This document shows, piece by piece, positions 20,546 to 31,522 of a stretch of DNA of 64,000 nucleotides. Under the pieces are notes generated by a model. It was not told the DNA's origin, made no database searches, and saw nothing but the letters and a program-made list of their open reading frames with translations. The stretch comes from Marsupella aquatica (lineage: Eukaryota; Marchantiophyta): assembly GCA_973895155.1 (NCBI GenBank), contig OZ316898.1, positions 21,514,001 through 21,578,000 on the forward strand, in the 5' to 3' direction. Numbering within the stretch: the first letter of the stretch is position 1; each line of letters starts with the position of its first letter. Made by a program: the position numbers and the translations under genes.

Positions 20546-20845
20546 AACTGGTGAAGGGGATACAACTGTTGAACCTGAAAACAACAGTCAAAGAGGAGGA
20601 AGCTGAGGTGCATTTGGCAAAATTTACCAAAAGCACAATGACAGGCAGGGTACGGTCTCGCCCATTTCATGATTGCAAGGTGAATTGCTGTGGATGGATG
20701 CAAAAGTGTGACCTCATTGATTGCATATTCAGTACCACTCGGGATGTGTGGTATTCCCATGATAAGCTGGAACTGTTGTCTTCTCTTGTGTGTATGGTGA
20801 AATTAATTGGATTTGTCATCAATTCATGGTGTAGGTGGTGAATTT

Positions 20846-21365
20846 TGTGGGTGCAACACTAAAAACTCGCGCTTTGGGTATAATGTGGTCCACAAATATC
20901 CCCTGTAGATGGTGAGCAGCTCAAAGTCTGGTGCTCTTATTACTGTTATAGTTCATTTGCAGATTGTAGGTGATGCAACATATGGTCATTTAAGATGTAG
21001 CTGAATATGGTTGCTACCTTGACATTGCCCTTGCTTGTAGTGATCGGATGAGGATACATGAGTACAATTAAAACCTACCTCTGACAGGTGCACGGGAGCT
21101 GAACGTTGGATCCCTTGGGGAGTAGAAACCAGCAGGAAGTTTATCACCAGGACTCTTCAGGCTGAGCACATGATGTGATGTTGCTCAGAGAAGTCTTCGT
21201 TCAACATTGAAGAACTATTTCCTTACATGAATAGAAACTTTTGTGTAGTGGATGACGTTTTTGGCTTGAGCAAGAATTCACCATTTTGAATTCAACTGAA
21301 CTTTTTTTCCCCTCTTCAAAAAGTGAATTAACATTGTGGCGGATGTTGATTGATATAGAATGTTG
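20846..21365. other. Nothing supported
   Basis: Short frames only. No repeat partner was recognised inside the window. Confidence 0.35.
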
Positions 21366-21545
21366 ATTTCTGTTCAGCCTGCTATTGTAAGGAGGTTGAA
21401 TGGGCAACCTTCTAGTAGGGGTGAAGGTTTGTTTGGGAACAAACAGGCACAGCAGGGTAGTATGGTTGCCTAATCTATCTTGTTGTGGGCATTGTATTGC
21501 ACCTCGCGCTAACCCTTGGTACACTCTTAATCTTAATAGGTGTTC
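21366..21545 (+). repeat. Repeat fragment, inverted partner at 30145-30330
   Basis: Seen: TTGAATGGGCAACCTTC through AACCCTTGGTACACTCTTAA is the reverse complement of 30145-30330 with few mismatches. The encoded peptide in both copies contains RLNGQPSSRGEG, FGNKQAQQGSM and LSCCGHCIAPRANPWYTLN. The cysteine/histidine cluster is not a canonical zinc knuckle. Family unknown. Confidence 0.7.
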
Positions 21546-21729
21546 ATCTGTAAAGGAACAAGCTAGGCCAAGTATTCTGATAAACCCACACAACACTGTT
21601 TAAAGAAAAAGAACAAGGCTGAGTATTTTGAGAAAACCACACACTGTTGACACTGTTTACATGATAAACGGCCATTGTCAATAAGAGATACAAAAGTTGA
21701 GGTCATGTAATGCGGTATTATGGTTCATA

Positions 21730-22015
21730 TTAGGAAATTGGGCCATATACGTGGATATCATGCACAAGCCAGGGTAATCTAATAATCGAGTAATGTACAA
21801 CTAAGGTTAATGTTAGGAATACGTCCGAACCTCGGGGTAATCCAATCACGAAGCAATGTACTAGACAGGTTAATCTTAGGATATTGTGCCATACACACGG
21901 ATACAAAAGTTGGGGTAATCTTATCCATCAATAAATGTACATTAATTAATGTTCAAGATTTGTGCCATACACATGGATACAAAAGCTGGGGTAATCCTAT
22001 AATTAATTAAAGTTT
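21730..22015. repeat. Degenerate short tandem repeat
   Basis: Seen: a GTGCCATACACAYGGATACAAAAG-like block followed by TGGGGTAATC recurs about four times (GGGTAATC near 21773, 21835, 21912 and 21990), with spacings of about 60-80 bp and strong divergence. No coding potential. Confidence 0.6.
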
Positions 22016-23000
22016 GAATGAATGTATTAAGGAATGTACTAAGCCGGGCTGTAAAAATGTGGGGTTTTACATACATGGACACAAGACTATAAACGCGATG
22101 ACATGATGTAATCATGCAGGTTAGGTAAAGTAGGAAGACTGTTTGTTACAAAGTCTTCCTAAAGTCTTCGGCCACAAATGAGGTGTTGTACAACACATTT
22201 GTTATGTCGTACAACCATCTATTTGAGTAGTGTTTTTTATCTAGATGCCAATGTCCAGTGCAAGGGAAAATTGGCAGGTCATGTGGGACCGGGGAAAATT
22301 AAATTTTGATTTATGTGAAGTGTGCCTCACATGTCCCTTCTAGGTTCTGAAAATCTAGGGTTGACGGTAAAAATAAAAATGTATAATGTGAGTATGAAAT
22401 AGATACGGAGGTGTTGAGGAGTAAAACTAGATGACACCAGAATGGGGTAGGGGAAGTTTAGGGTCCATTTATATTGAATGTAATGAGAGAATTGTTTACT
22501 AGAATAAATGGTACCCCATATTCTAATAATGTGTCTATTGGTCGATACCCAGGAAAGAAAATACCGTCCTATCTTCTTTGCACTTCAACCGACGCACAAT
22601 GCTTGCCTTTCTGGGGAACAAGGTAGCCAAAATAAATTCACCGAAGAGAATAGATACGTTCAAAACTCCCGACTTTAATTTACAAATACTACAAAAAAAT
22701 ATTTGACTCTTACCTGAAGTTTTCCTATCGTCTAAAATCTTAAAGTTTCCCTTTCTTGAAGCTCAAATTGTTTTTCCTTCCCTGCCCTCCCTCAAGTTTT
22801 TTTCCCTAGCGCCTGAAGTTGGAGTTTTTTTTCCTTCCCCCCTGAAGGTGAAGTTTTTTTTTCTTCCTGGAAAAAGCTGAATTTTTTTCGCTTGCTTTGG
22901 TTTTTGCTATTTTTCTTCTCTCCCACTTTCACATTATGTAGGTTTACATCATGTGTGAAAAAAACTAGGATACAACGTATGGATTTGATGAAAAAAATCA
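22016..23000. other. AT-rich and polypyrimidine stretch
   Basis: 22016-22680 shows nothing recognisable. 22680-22915 is strongly pyrimidine-rich on the plus strand, with repeated CTGAAG or TGAAG followed by a T run. It could be an old microsatellite or a degenerate retroposon tail. Confidence 0.45.
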
Positions 23001-23164
23001 CCCCTGGCTTAGGGAACTAATATAGAGCAGGTAAATTTAGGCATGTACTTCGCCCAGTATTTGTCCATGCAATACCCAAAATGTTGGTGTAGTGAGGTTT
23101 AGGGTCTTTTCAGTACGTTCGGAGTCCTTCTGCCGGCGCGGGGCGCCTTCATGGGGTTCCCTGT

Positions 23165-23640
23165 CCGCTTTGTTGCTTGCTATGACTAATAAAAGTACCC
23201 TCATTAATAAGAGTACCCTCATGCACAAGACCCAACACAAGGGTACCCTTAGGAGATAAGAGTACCCTCACTGATAAGGGTACCCTCATTATCAAAGTAC
23301 CATTGTTGATAAGCGTACCCAGTACTCTTGCTGATATAAGAGTACCCTCATTGATAAGAGTACCCTCATACACAAGGGTACCCTCAGGAGATAAGAGTAT
23401 CCTCATTGATAAGGGTACCCTCATTGATCAAAGCACCATTATTGATAAGCGTACCCATTGATAAGAGTACCCTCGTTGATAAGAGTACCCTCAGGAGATA
23501 AGAGTACCCTCATTGATCTAATTAAGTACCATCGTTGATAAATGTACCACATTGATAAGAGTACCCTCACTGACAAGAGTACCCTCATGCACAAGGGTAC
23601 CCTCAGGAGATAAGAGTACCCTCATTCACACGGGGAACAA
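23165..23640. repeat. Short tandem array built on GAGTACCCTCA
   Basis: Seen: dozens of variants of TGATAAGAGTACCCTCA (about 15-18 bp), interspersed with longer variants containing ATGCACAAGGGTACCCTCAG and AGGAGATAAGAG. The frames across it are repeat translations. It is a minisatellite with a nested higher-order pattern. Confidence 0.9.
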
Positions 23641-23710
23641 TGAAAATAGAAATAATTGTAACCATGTCCAAAATATGAGATCTTTGATAGCCATTCAAAA
23701 ATAGTGTCCT

Positions 23711-24387
23711 TCAAAACCTTGAGGACTTTAGTTTAAGAACTTTTCTAACAAAAAATTCAAGAATGTTTTCATAGCAAAGAATCCAATAAAGTGTAAACTT
23801 CAATTTTATGGTGTCCAATTTTTTTAGATCTTCCCACACTGTAGTAAACAAATCCACTAAATTTTTTTCTTCTAATTTCAATTCAGTAAAAATTACAATT
23901 CCGGTCAAATAGTACACGAACCATTTTAGATCTGAGTACCGAAATGCCGTAAGTTGTCATTTTTATCATTAGATTTATGAATAATTCAACATGTAGGTGG
24001 GGAGAAAGGGGGAATTTTGATGTTGAGGTACTCACCTTCATAAATCTACTATTGATTTGTCCCAAGGAGTGTACAGTTCTTTCCTTGGTCTTGCCTCAAT
24101 ATTTGTACAATGTTGGCATGAATGACACTGCACAGAACACTAAAAGGATTTAGTGTCTTGAGGATGACCAAAAACAATGACAAGAAACCTAAAACTGAAA
24201 CTCATTTCTCCAAGTGCATGTAGAGCTTCATATCATTGGTAACAATAGTGCTTGAAGCCAACTTACTTTTGAATGAACTGTAAGGCAATATCTTGTGAAA
24301 GAGGGCCAATAGCTTCCCAACTACTAAAGGAAGTAGATTTTGCACCCACAAAGTCATCCCAATGTCAACCAGATCCCCTTGTGCAAT
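23711..24387 (-). pseudogene. Two phase-compatible exons of an unknown gene
   Basis: Seen: minus-strand exon 24387-24267 follows TTTCTCAG, encodes IAQGDLVDIGMTLWVQNLLP and a hydrophobic helix, and ends before a canonical GTAAGT with one base left over. A second exon starts at 23931 after ACTCAG, takes two bases to complete the codon and reads LKWFVYYLTGIVIF, then EEKNLVDLFTTVWEDLKKL, to a stop at 23711. The 3' boundary is uncertain. These exons lie downstream of the EDM2-like exon and may belong to the same gene, but EDM2 itself has no such sequence that I recall. Confidence 0.45.
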
Positions 24388-24885
24388 CTGAGAAATGTGG
24401 AGTATTCAATAAAAGTTCAAAGCAAAATGCAATAAAACCATCATAAACTCAATATAATGAAATGATGTGATGTGTTCTGCAAACCCTTCTATTTTTAAAA
24501 TATCTACTAATTAAAAGGAAAGGATAATACACTAGAATTTACTTCAAAACTGTTAATCATGTTCTCCAAACAATAAGAATGATAGGGAGGGAAAATGTCA
24601 ACCTGGCCATACGCCCAAGTTAGGGTGTGAAGCTTAATTTTCAAGAGTTTATGAAATAATAATAAGTTTATGATAGATTTTATTAATTTTCAAAATGATT
24701 GTTGAGTCTGAAGAGATCCTGGAAAGCTAAGGAAATTTTTTAGAGGCATGTACCCAACCACATGTAAGCACAAGATAACTGTTGTCTAATGTCTTGATGG
24801 TTCTTCTGATAAAAAATGAACTCTCTACAATTTCCGAACAATACATCCACATCAGGGGCACTATGCCAACCCACTTTGTTCAACA

Positions 24886-25302
24886 TCAAAGCCAAGATAT
24901 GTGATCTCTGACAGGAATGCGCAAAGTAGGATCGATGGGATGACAATGACAATAAAAGATCCATCGATCAACACCATGTGCAAAGTGATCATAGATTTCT
25001 CTGTCACAAGCATAGCCTTCTGTCTGACGCTCCTTCAAGCAATGATAATGCCACATTGTGGGACACCTAACACAATGGACTATGTTTGTCCAATACTCAT
25101 CATCATGCTCACCACATGCCTTGCATGTATGAAGTGGGCAAAGTGTAGCATGAGTAGGCAAACATGACAAACAATAAAATCTCACACAAAATCTATCAGG
25201 GCATTTCCTAACAACTGGTCTAACATCAATAGAGCTCTCATAAGATCCCAACTTCCCACATTGTGCACACTTAGCCTGCTTCTCTACACAATCAATGCAC
25301 AT
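24886..25302 (-). CDS. EDM2-like PHD zinc-finger region (exon or fragment)
   Basis: Role by family: EDM2-type proteins are plant nuclear PHD proteins that read histone marks and influence transposon silencing and RNA processing. Seen: 138 open codons with CAQCGKLGS, C-x4-C, FYCLSCL, CPLHTCKACG, HCVRCPTMWHYHCL and FYCHCHPIDPTLRIPVRDHI, the order of the EDM2 double PHD region and its following RDHI motif. The ATG is probably not a true start, since the sequence upstream (25303 on) is R1 arm. The N-terminus and methyltransferase-like part of EDM2 are missing. It is likely a fragment at the left edge of R1 copy B. Confidence 0.6.
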   Translation of the reverse strand: MCIDCVEKQAKCAQCGKLGSYESSIDVRPVVRKCPDRFCVRFYCLSCLPTHATLCPLHTCKACGEHDDEYWTNIVHCVRCPTMWHYHCLKERQTEGYACDREIYDHFAHGVDRWIFYCHCHPIDPTLRIPVRDHISWL

Positions 25303-25702
25303 TCAGGCTCCCTGGTGTGCAGAGGGGAGGCCCACCCCTGTATATATCTTCTCTGCACAGCGCGTGCAATGAGGCCGGTCTTCAGGCCATTTCAGGGTAT
25401 TTAGGGAGCGCGGTGCATGGTCTCCTACATGCAGTGCACGGTCTCGATGTTTCAACATTTGGACTCCCATAACATTATTATTAAAACCTTTAAACTCCGC
25501 TAGTATTGATTAGGGTGACTTACGGGTGGTTGCCGTAGGCTCCCATAACATTATTTTTTAAGTGTTCATACACCACTAGCATTCATTGTGACTCACTTGT
25601 AGTCCCGCACTCCCATAACATTTCCAATAAAAGTCTTTTGCAGCTATAACATTCATGCTGAAACCATTGGACTCCCTTAGCATCAAAAGTGTCACCATTC
25701 AA

Positions 25703-26230
25703 TTAGGTTCGTGAGAAATACAAAGGAAACAAAGCTTGGTCAATGCTTCTAGAATTCCTGTACCAGCCTTCAATCTGGTTCTTTAATGTGCTTATCACCT
25801 TCAAATTCCCTTCTGCATTATTGTTGGGTCGGTATTTTGGTCGGGAAGCATTGGCCTTCGAGAATTCCTGCTGCTGGCCTTCAATCTGGTCCTTGACTGT
25901 GCTCGCCACCTCCAAATTCCCTTCAATCTGCATCTTGAATCTTGCGTCGCTTGGATGGCGTACTGACGTTGTCAATAATTGCAGCAAGTGATGGATTAGA
26001 GTCATTGTCAGATGCAGTCTTCGAGCAAAGGCGTTTCCGAATGGTTACGGTTTTTATGCTTACTGGTGGCAGTGCATCGTGAATCTTGTGTTGCTTGGAT
26101 GGCGTACTGACGTTGTCAATAATTGCAGCAAGTGATGGATTTGAGTCGTTGTTGGATGCAGTCTTTGAGCGAAGGCGTTTCCGAATGGTTGCGTTTTTTA
26201 TGCTTACTGGTGGCAGTGGCGTGGCGTGGT
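25703..26230 (-). pseudogene. Repeat-borne gene fragment (left arm, copy B)
   Basis: Same content as 7540-8060. On the minus strand two 48-codon modules (SNPSLAAIIDNVSTPSK) precede EGNLEVAS, KDQIEGQQQEF and EGNLKVIS modules and end FPLYFSRT-stop. The internal stop and frame change of copy A are shared, so the damage is older than the duplication. Confidence 0.6.
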
Positions 26231-26654
26231 TTCAGGCCGAGTGTGCAGTGATGGAGCTTCCCTTCTGTACAACATCCACGGTTGCGGTATTCATGCCTTG
26301 CTACTCACCTCCATCTGTGTTGCAACTCCATTCAGACACTCCTAGGACCCAAATCGCCTTCACTGTCCAACCCACCATACAAGACTCTTATGTAAAGGCT
26401 GTGTCTCACATGCGATGCATGGTATGTCTCCAAGTTTCAGCATATGGACTCCCACAACATTTCTGGTTAAAGTGGAGGCTCCCATAACATTTCCGGTTAA
26501 ACCATAGACTCCCATAGCTTTCATGTTGAAACCTTTAAACTCCGTTAGCATCAAATGTGTCACCATTCAATTTTGGACGTGGGAAATGAGATACAAATTA
26601 AAGAAGACCAGGCTTCCTAATTAGAACTAATTCACTCTGTATAGTTGTGATATA

Positions 26655-27718
26655 TTATTTACTCTCTAGACTCAATGCTAATCCACACCCAGGTCTATGC
26701 CCGATCCGCCTCAAACTCTTGGGCCCGTAATGCCAGGTGTGGTAATTCAGCTTCCTCCTGTTGTTGCTGCTCCTCAGCCTACGCCTGCCAAAAAGCTGCC
26801 TTCTGCCTTGCCTTATACTCCACCCCTTGGCACACTTGTAGGACCTCGCGATCCGGCTGTTCCTTTTGATGTGTGGGATGTCGAGTTTCTGCTTCACGAA
26901 TGTTGAATTGTGTTACCAGGTTGTCAAAATAATGGGGCCGTGATGCAGAACACGCGGCCGGTAAGGGCCTGTAGGAGAAGCAAAAACAACACTGACCGCA
27001 AATTCTTGCCCACGTAGTCAAAGAGGATAGTAGACACCTCGGAGTCACTAAGCCGTTGGGAAAATCTTGAGTGTGGATTCCACCAGAGCTGAAATGTGAT
27101 GATGCTCAATACAGGAGTCTAGCTTAGCCCGAGTAAATTTACCCACCGGCGCCTCAATGAACTTGATAAATTCATAGATCACCGGGTCGCCCCATTTGAT
27201 GTAGATAGATTCCAACTGCTTGAAGTCTGGTTGGTTACACGGGTCAAAGTTTGCTTTGTAGTCATTCACTACGGCATGTTTGTCAAGTGCCTTGAGAGGA
27301 GATCTTTGGAGCAGTTGTTGTTGGATGTCTTCCCCCAAGCTGGCGTTGAATTGAACCACAAAGAGAGCATTACTTAGGCAGTTCGTCGTGGAGTCCCAAC
27401 TTAATCTCATTCTCCTGGTTGAAAGTTGACAGCCAATCTCTAGCCTGCCAGGAATTGAATTCCGATTCAAAGCCTAGTACCACCTTATTCCTAAAAATCC
27501 GTTGGCTACCCAGCTGTAGAATCTCCATGGGGGATGCAGAAGATTTCCTCATTGTCGGCCGTGGGAATACTAGGTGGGTTAAGATTCTTCAGGTGGACAG
27601 GTCCACGGGAGGTGGCCTTTGTTGCGTGGCGGTGGATCACATTTGTAGATTTCAATGAGGTCGGTTTAGACTTCCACTGCGAGTGGGCGCTGGCCATACC
27701 GAGACAAAACTTTTTCAT
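26655..27718 (-). pseudogene. R1 core coding remnant, copy B
   Basis: Near-identical to 8492-9555, including the positions of stops and frame changes. The 140-codon segment 27470-27048 differs from copy A at one residue by eye. Family not recognised. Confidence 0.45.
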
Positions 27719-28034
27719 ATTTTTTGACAGAGCGTGAAAGCAGCCTTCAAATTAACTTACTGCCACTTTTGTCGCATTATAGTTCTAGCTCTCCTGCTAT
27801 CTTCCTTTGTACCCGTCTCTTCTCTCTTCTGGTTGGAATTGCTGCTCGACTTAGCATTTCCTTCATATCCACGAGCGATGGCGGGCAATTTGCTCTCTGT
27901 TGGACAGAATGCTTGACAGAATTCCACGATCACTTGTTATACATAGTTGATATATTCTTGTGTTCATTTTTCTTGTCCATTTGGAAATTGCACAAATTAA
28001 CAAAAGTATCCATAAAGGTCTGTCATCGTAGAAA

Positions 28035-29490
28035 GTCAATTTTAAGCACTCCCTCGGAGGTGTAATTGTTCAGCATTTGTAAATACCTCGCACTATATAT
28101 CACGGCTGTACACATCGAATTAGTTCTACTCAGCCATTTCCCACGTCCAAATTTGAATGGTGACACTTTTGATACTAACGGCGTTTAAAAGTTTCAACAT
28201 GAATGCTATTGCTGCAAAAATGTTTAACCGGAAATGTTATGGGAGTCTACGGTTTAACCGGAAATGTTATGAGAGCCTACGAGTGACGAGCACATTAAGG
28301 AACTAGATTGAAGACGGGCAATAGGAATTCTAGAAGGCCAATACTTCCCGACCATAATACCATCCCAACCATGGCGCAGAAGGGAAATTGAAGGCGGCAA
28401 GCACATTAAGGAACCAAATTGAAGGCGGACAGGAATTCTAGAAGGCCAATGCTTCCCAACTATAATACCAGCCCAACCATGGCATTGAAGGGAATTTGAA
28501 GGCGTAGAAAGTGATGACGTCAAGTCAATTTTAAGCACTCCCTCGGAGGTATAATTGTTAGCATTTGTAAATACCTCGCACTATATATCACGACTGTACA
28601 CATTGAATTAGTTCTAATCAGCCATTTCCCACGTCCAAAATTGAATGGTGACACTTTTGATACTAACGGAGTTTAAAGGTTTCAACATGAATGCTATTGC
28701 TGCAAAAATGTTTAACCGGAAATGTTATGGGAGTCTACGGTTTAACCGGAAATGTTATGGGAGCCTACGAGCGATGAGCACATTAAGGAACCAGATTGAA
28801 GACGGGCAATAGGAATTCTAGAAGGCCAATGCTTCCCAACTATAATACCAGCCCAACCATGGCGTTGAAGGGAATTTGAAGGCGTAGAAAGTGATGACGT
28901 CAAGTCAATTTTAAGCACTCCCTCGGAGGTGTAATTGTTCAGCATTTGTAAATACCTTGCACTATATATCACGACTGGACACATTGAATTAGTTCTAATC
29001 AGCCATTTCCCACGTCCAAAATTGAATGGTGACACTTTTGATACTAACGTAGTTTAAAGGTTTCGACATGAATGCTATTGCTGCAAAAATGTTTAACCGG
29101 AAATGTTATGGGAGTCGACTACGGTTTAACCAAAAATGTTATGGGAGGTAATCAACCATTTCCCACGTCCAAAATTGAATGGTGACACTTTTGATACTAA
29201 CGGAGTTTAAAGGTTTCAACATGAATGCTATTGCTGCAAAAATGTTTAACCAGAAATGTTATGGGAGCCTACGAGTGACGAGCACATTAAAGAACCATAT
29301 TGAAGATGGGCAATAGAAATTCTAGAAGACCAATACTTCCCGACCATAATACCAGCCCAACCATGGCACAGAAGGGAATTTGAAGGTGAAGAGCACATTA
29401 AGGAACCAGATTGAAGGTGTGCGGCAGGAATTCTAGAAAGCCAATCCTTTCCGACTAAAATACCACCCCAACCATAGTGCAGAAGGGAAG
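28035..29490 (+). repeat. Right arm of R1 copy B
   Basis: Tandem units as in copy A. The unit spacings are about 488 and 380 bp, against about 458 and 381 bp in copy A, showing local expansion or contraction after duplication. Confidence 0.75.
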
Positions 29491-30144
29491 GGTCTGTCGG
29501 CAATTTGAATTACTTGTTCCCAGGCTGCTTCCAAGTGCAAGCAAGCGTGGACGTGGGTTCCCACTTTAGTTAGACAAACTGTAACTTTAGTTAGAGAAAT
29601 TCATTGAACGTGGGACGAACAAAAGTATTGTGCTTGCAAAAAGAATAGAGACAGTTTGTGTCTATCCCAACTTCATATTCTCGCTGCCTTTGGCAACAGA
29701 GAAGAAGATTTAATTGCACAATGAATTGGTAATACAGAGCGTACAATGGTTTTGGTGGGGACAGTTGCCAACTCAACAACTTTGAGCTTTTAACTATGTT
29801 GTGGCCTACCTAATTATCGCTGAAAGTGCTCAGACAATAAATGTTCACCTATTGCCGTAAAGTATAAACATTGTGCACGTTCAGTTCCGCTACTTGAATT
29901 TACTAAATCGAATTGGCAAGTGTTGGATTACACATCACTTCCCAAGTTAAAGCAACTTAAATTAGCTGGAGTGAGGGTTGCCACCTATTGGAATTTGGAA
30001 CTGGAGTGCTTCTTGTGCACCACCATCAGCTTTGCCTCGGCTGACTTTTGGTGTAGTCCTCCCATCAAGCGTGCGTAGCCCCTGAGACACAGAAAAAAAG
30101 TTTGGAGCCATTTTGGGCTCCCACCACAAAGCTGAACTTTAAGT

Positions 30145-30330
30145 TCAGCCAATTAAGAGTGTACCAAGGGTTAGCGCGAGGTGCAATACAATGCCCACAA
30201 CAAGATAGATTAGGCAATTCAACCATACTACCCTGCTGTGCCTGTTTGTTCCCAAAAAAACCTTCACCCCTACTGGAAGGTTGCCCATTCAACCTCCTTA
30301 CAGTAGCAGACAGAACAGAAATCATCACAA
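30145..30330 (-). repeat. Inverted partner of 21366-21545
   Basis: The 107-codon minus-strand frame 30388-30065 spans it and contains LPNLSCCGHCIAPRANPW. It lies right after the end of R1 copy B, so it may mark an insertion breakpoint. Confidence 0.65.
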
Positions 30331-30339
30331 GTAATCCAA

Positions 30340-31125
30340 AAATGCAGACTACTGGACAGTACAGTGAGTACTTCTGATTATTATACAATAAGAGTGTTTT
30401 GGTCAGTGATGATGTGGTTTGTCAATAGCTTCTCATCCTACTTTATAAAAACAACAATGAGGACAGTCTGACTAGCACCGCATTTCTTCATTAATGAACA
30501 TGTCTCTTTATGGTAGTCCACAAAACAAGACATTCCACTCGTAAACAAAATAAGACATTCCACTTAGAGGACCATTGCTCTCCTACTGTTCAACTGAGTA
30601 ATCACTTATCAAAGTGGCTTCAAGTGTGGCTGTACGTTATAGAATACCCCCATCCCACGTACCCCCCTTCACCTTCAATACTGTAATTTGATACGTAAAA
30701 ACTTTCGTGACTTTTCTCTTTGTATATTTGAGTGCATTAATTCTCCATAATGCACCCCTTTTTTTTAGGAGGGGATTATACAAAACACCATAAATATAGT
30801 AAAAGCAAAAATTAAATATAGTTTTACCATACAAAAATAATAATTTAAATCTAGTCAAGATCTCAAGATGATAACCAAATCTTATATGGTGATACTAACA
30901 CAATATCTATGAATTGAATCTAATATAACTAAAGAAGGTATATTTTTAGCCAATTCCATAGCAACCACTTCTTGGATGACCCTTTAATTTAAATTTTCTA
31001 TTTCAGGGATTCATTTTTTCTTGTTTGTTACCGAAAAGTCACTCAAGTTTTTACGTGCATTAATGTCCTAGTTACAGGCATTATATCCCACAATGCCCTC
31101 TAACCAGGACATTATGAATCCTATT
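30340..31125. other. AT-rich interval with one satellite fragment
   Basis: About 30640-30690 is a single inverted fragment of the 116 bp satellite (ATACCCCCATCCCACGTACC). The remainder is AT-rich with no supported gene. Confidence 0.5.
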
Positions 31126-31129
31126 AATA

Positions 31130-31522
31130 CCCTTCAAAGCACATGGGCATTAATTTGCATTACCCCAGCACATGGTGGCTGTGCGTTTTGGAATACCCCA
31201 TCCCTCCGTACCCCCCAACCTTCAAAATACTGTAATTTAATACATACATACCCTTCGGAGCACATTGGCACTTGCATTACCCCAGCACATGGTGGCTGTG
31301 CGTTTTGGAATACCCCATCCCTCGTACCCGCAACCTTCAAAATACTGTAATTTGAAACATATATACATACCCATCCGAGTACATGGGCATTTGCATTACC
31401 CCAGCACATGGTGGCTGTGCGTTTTGGAATACCCCATCCCTCGTACCCCCCAACCTTCAAAATACTGTAATTTGAAACATACATACCCATCCGAGCACAT
31501 TGACATTTGCATTACCCCAACA
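31130..31522 (-). repeat. 116 bp satellite, about 3.5 units, inverted
   Basis: Seen: units containing GCATTACCCCAGCACATGGTGGC, the reverse complement of the array at 13480-14660, at about 31160, 31275, 31395 and 31510. The last unit passes directly into ATAATTATATACAAGCCATC, the left edge of the R1-C / 13060 block. Confidence 0.9.

Larger units (their letters stand above)
25117..30092. repeat. R1 composite repeat, copy B
   Basis: Seen: collinear with 6953-11902 throughout. It keeps the same arms, core frames (27718-26655), tandem right arm (GTCAATTT starts at about 28035, 28523 and 28903) and tail. It differs by scattered substitutions and small indels; for example, a part of the right arm near 28230-28270 is arranged differently. 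The match ends at about 30092, where copy A continues with GAATTGCAGC and copy B switches to an unrelated sequence. The distance between copies is about 18.2 kb. Confidence 0.88.

Noticed and set aside
23149-23424. 91-codon minus frame with EGTLINEGTLI repeats
   Set aside because: Translation of the GTACCC minisatellite.
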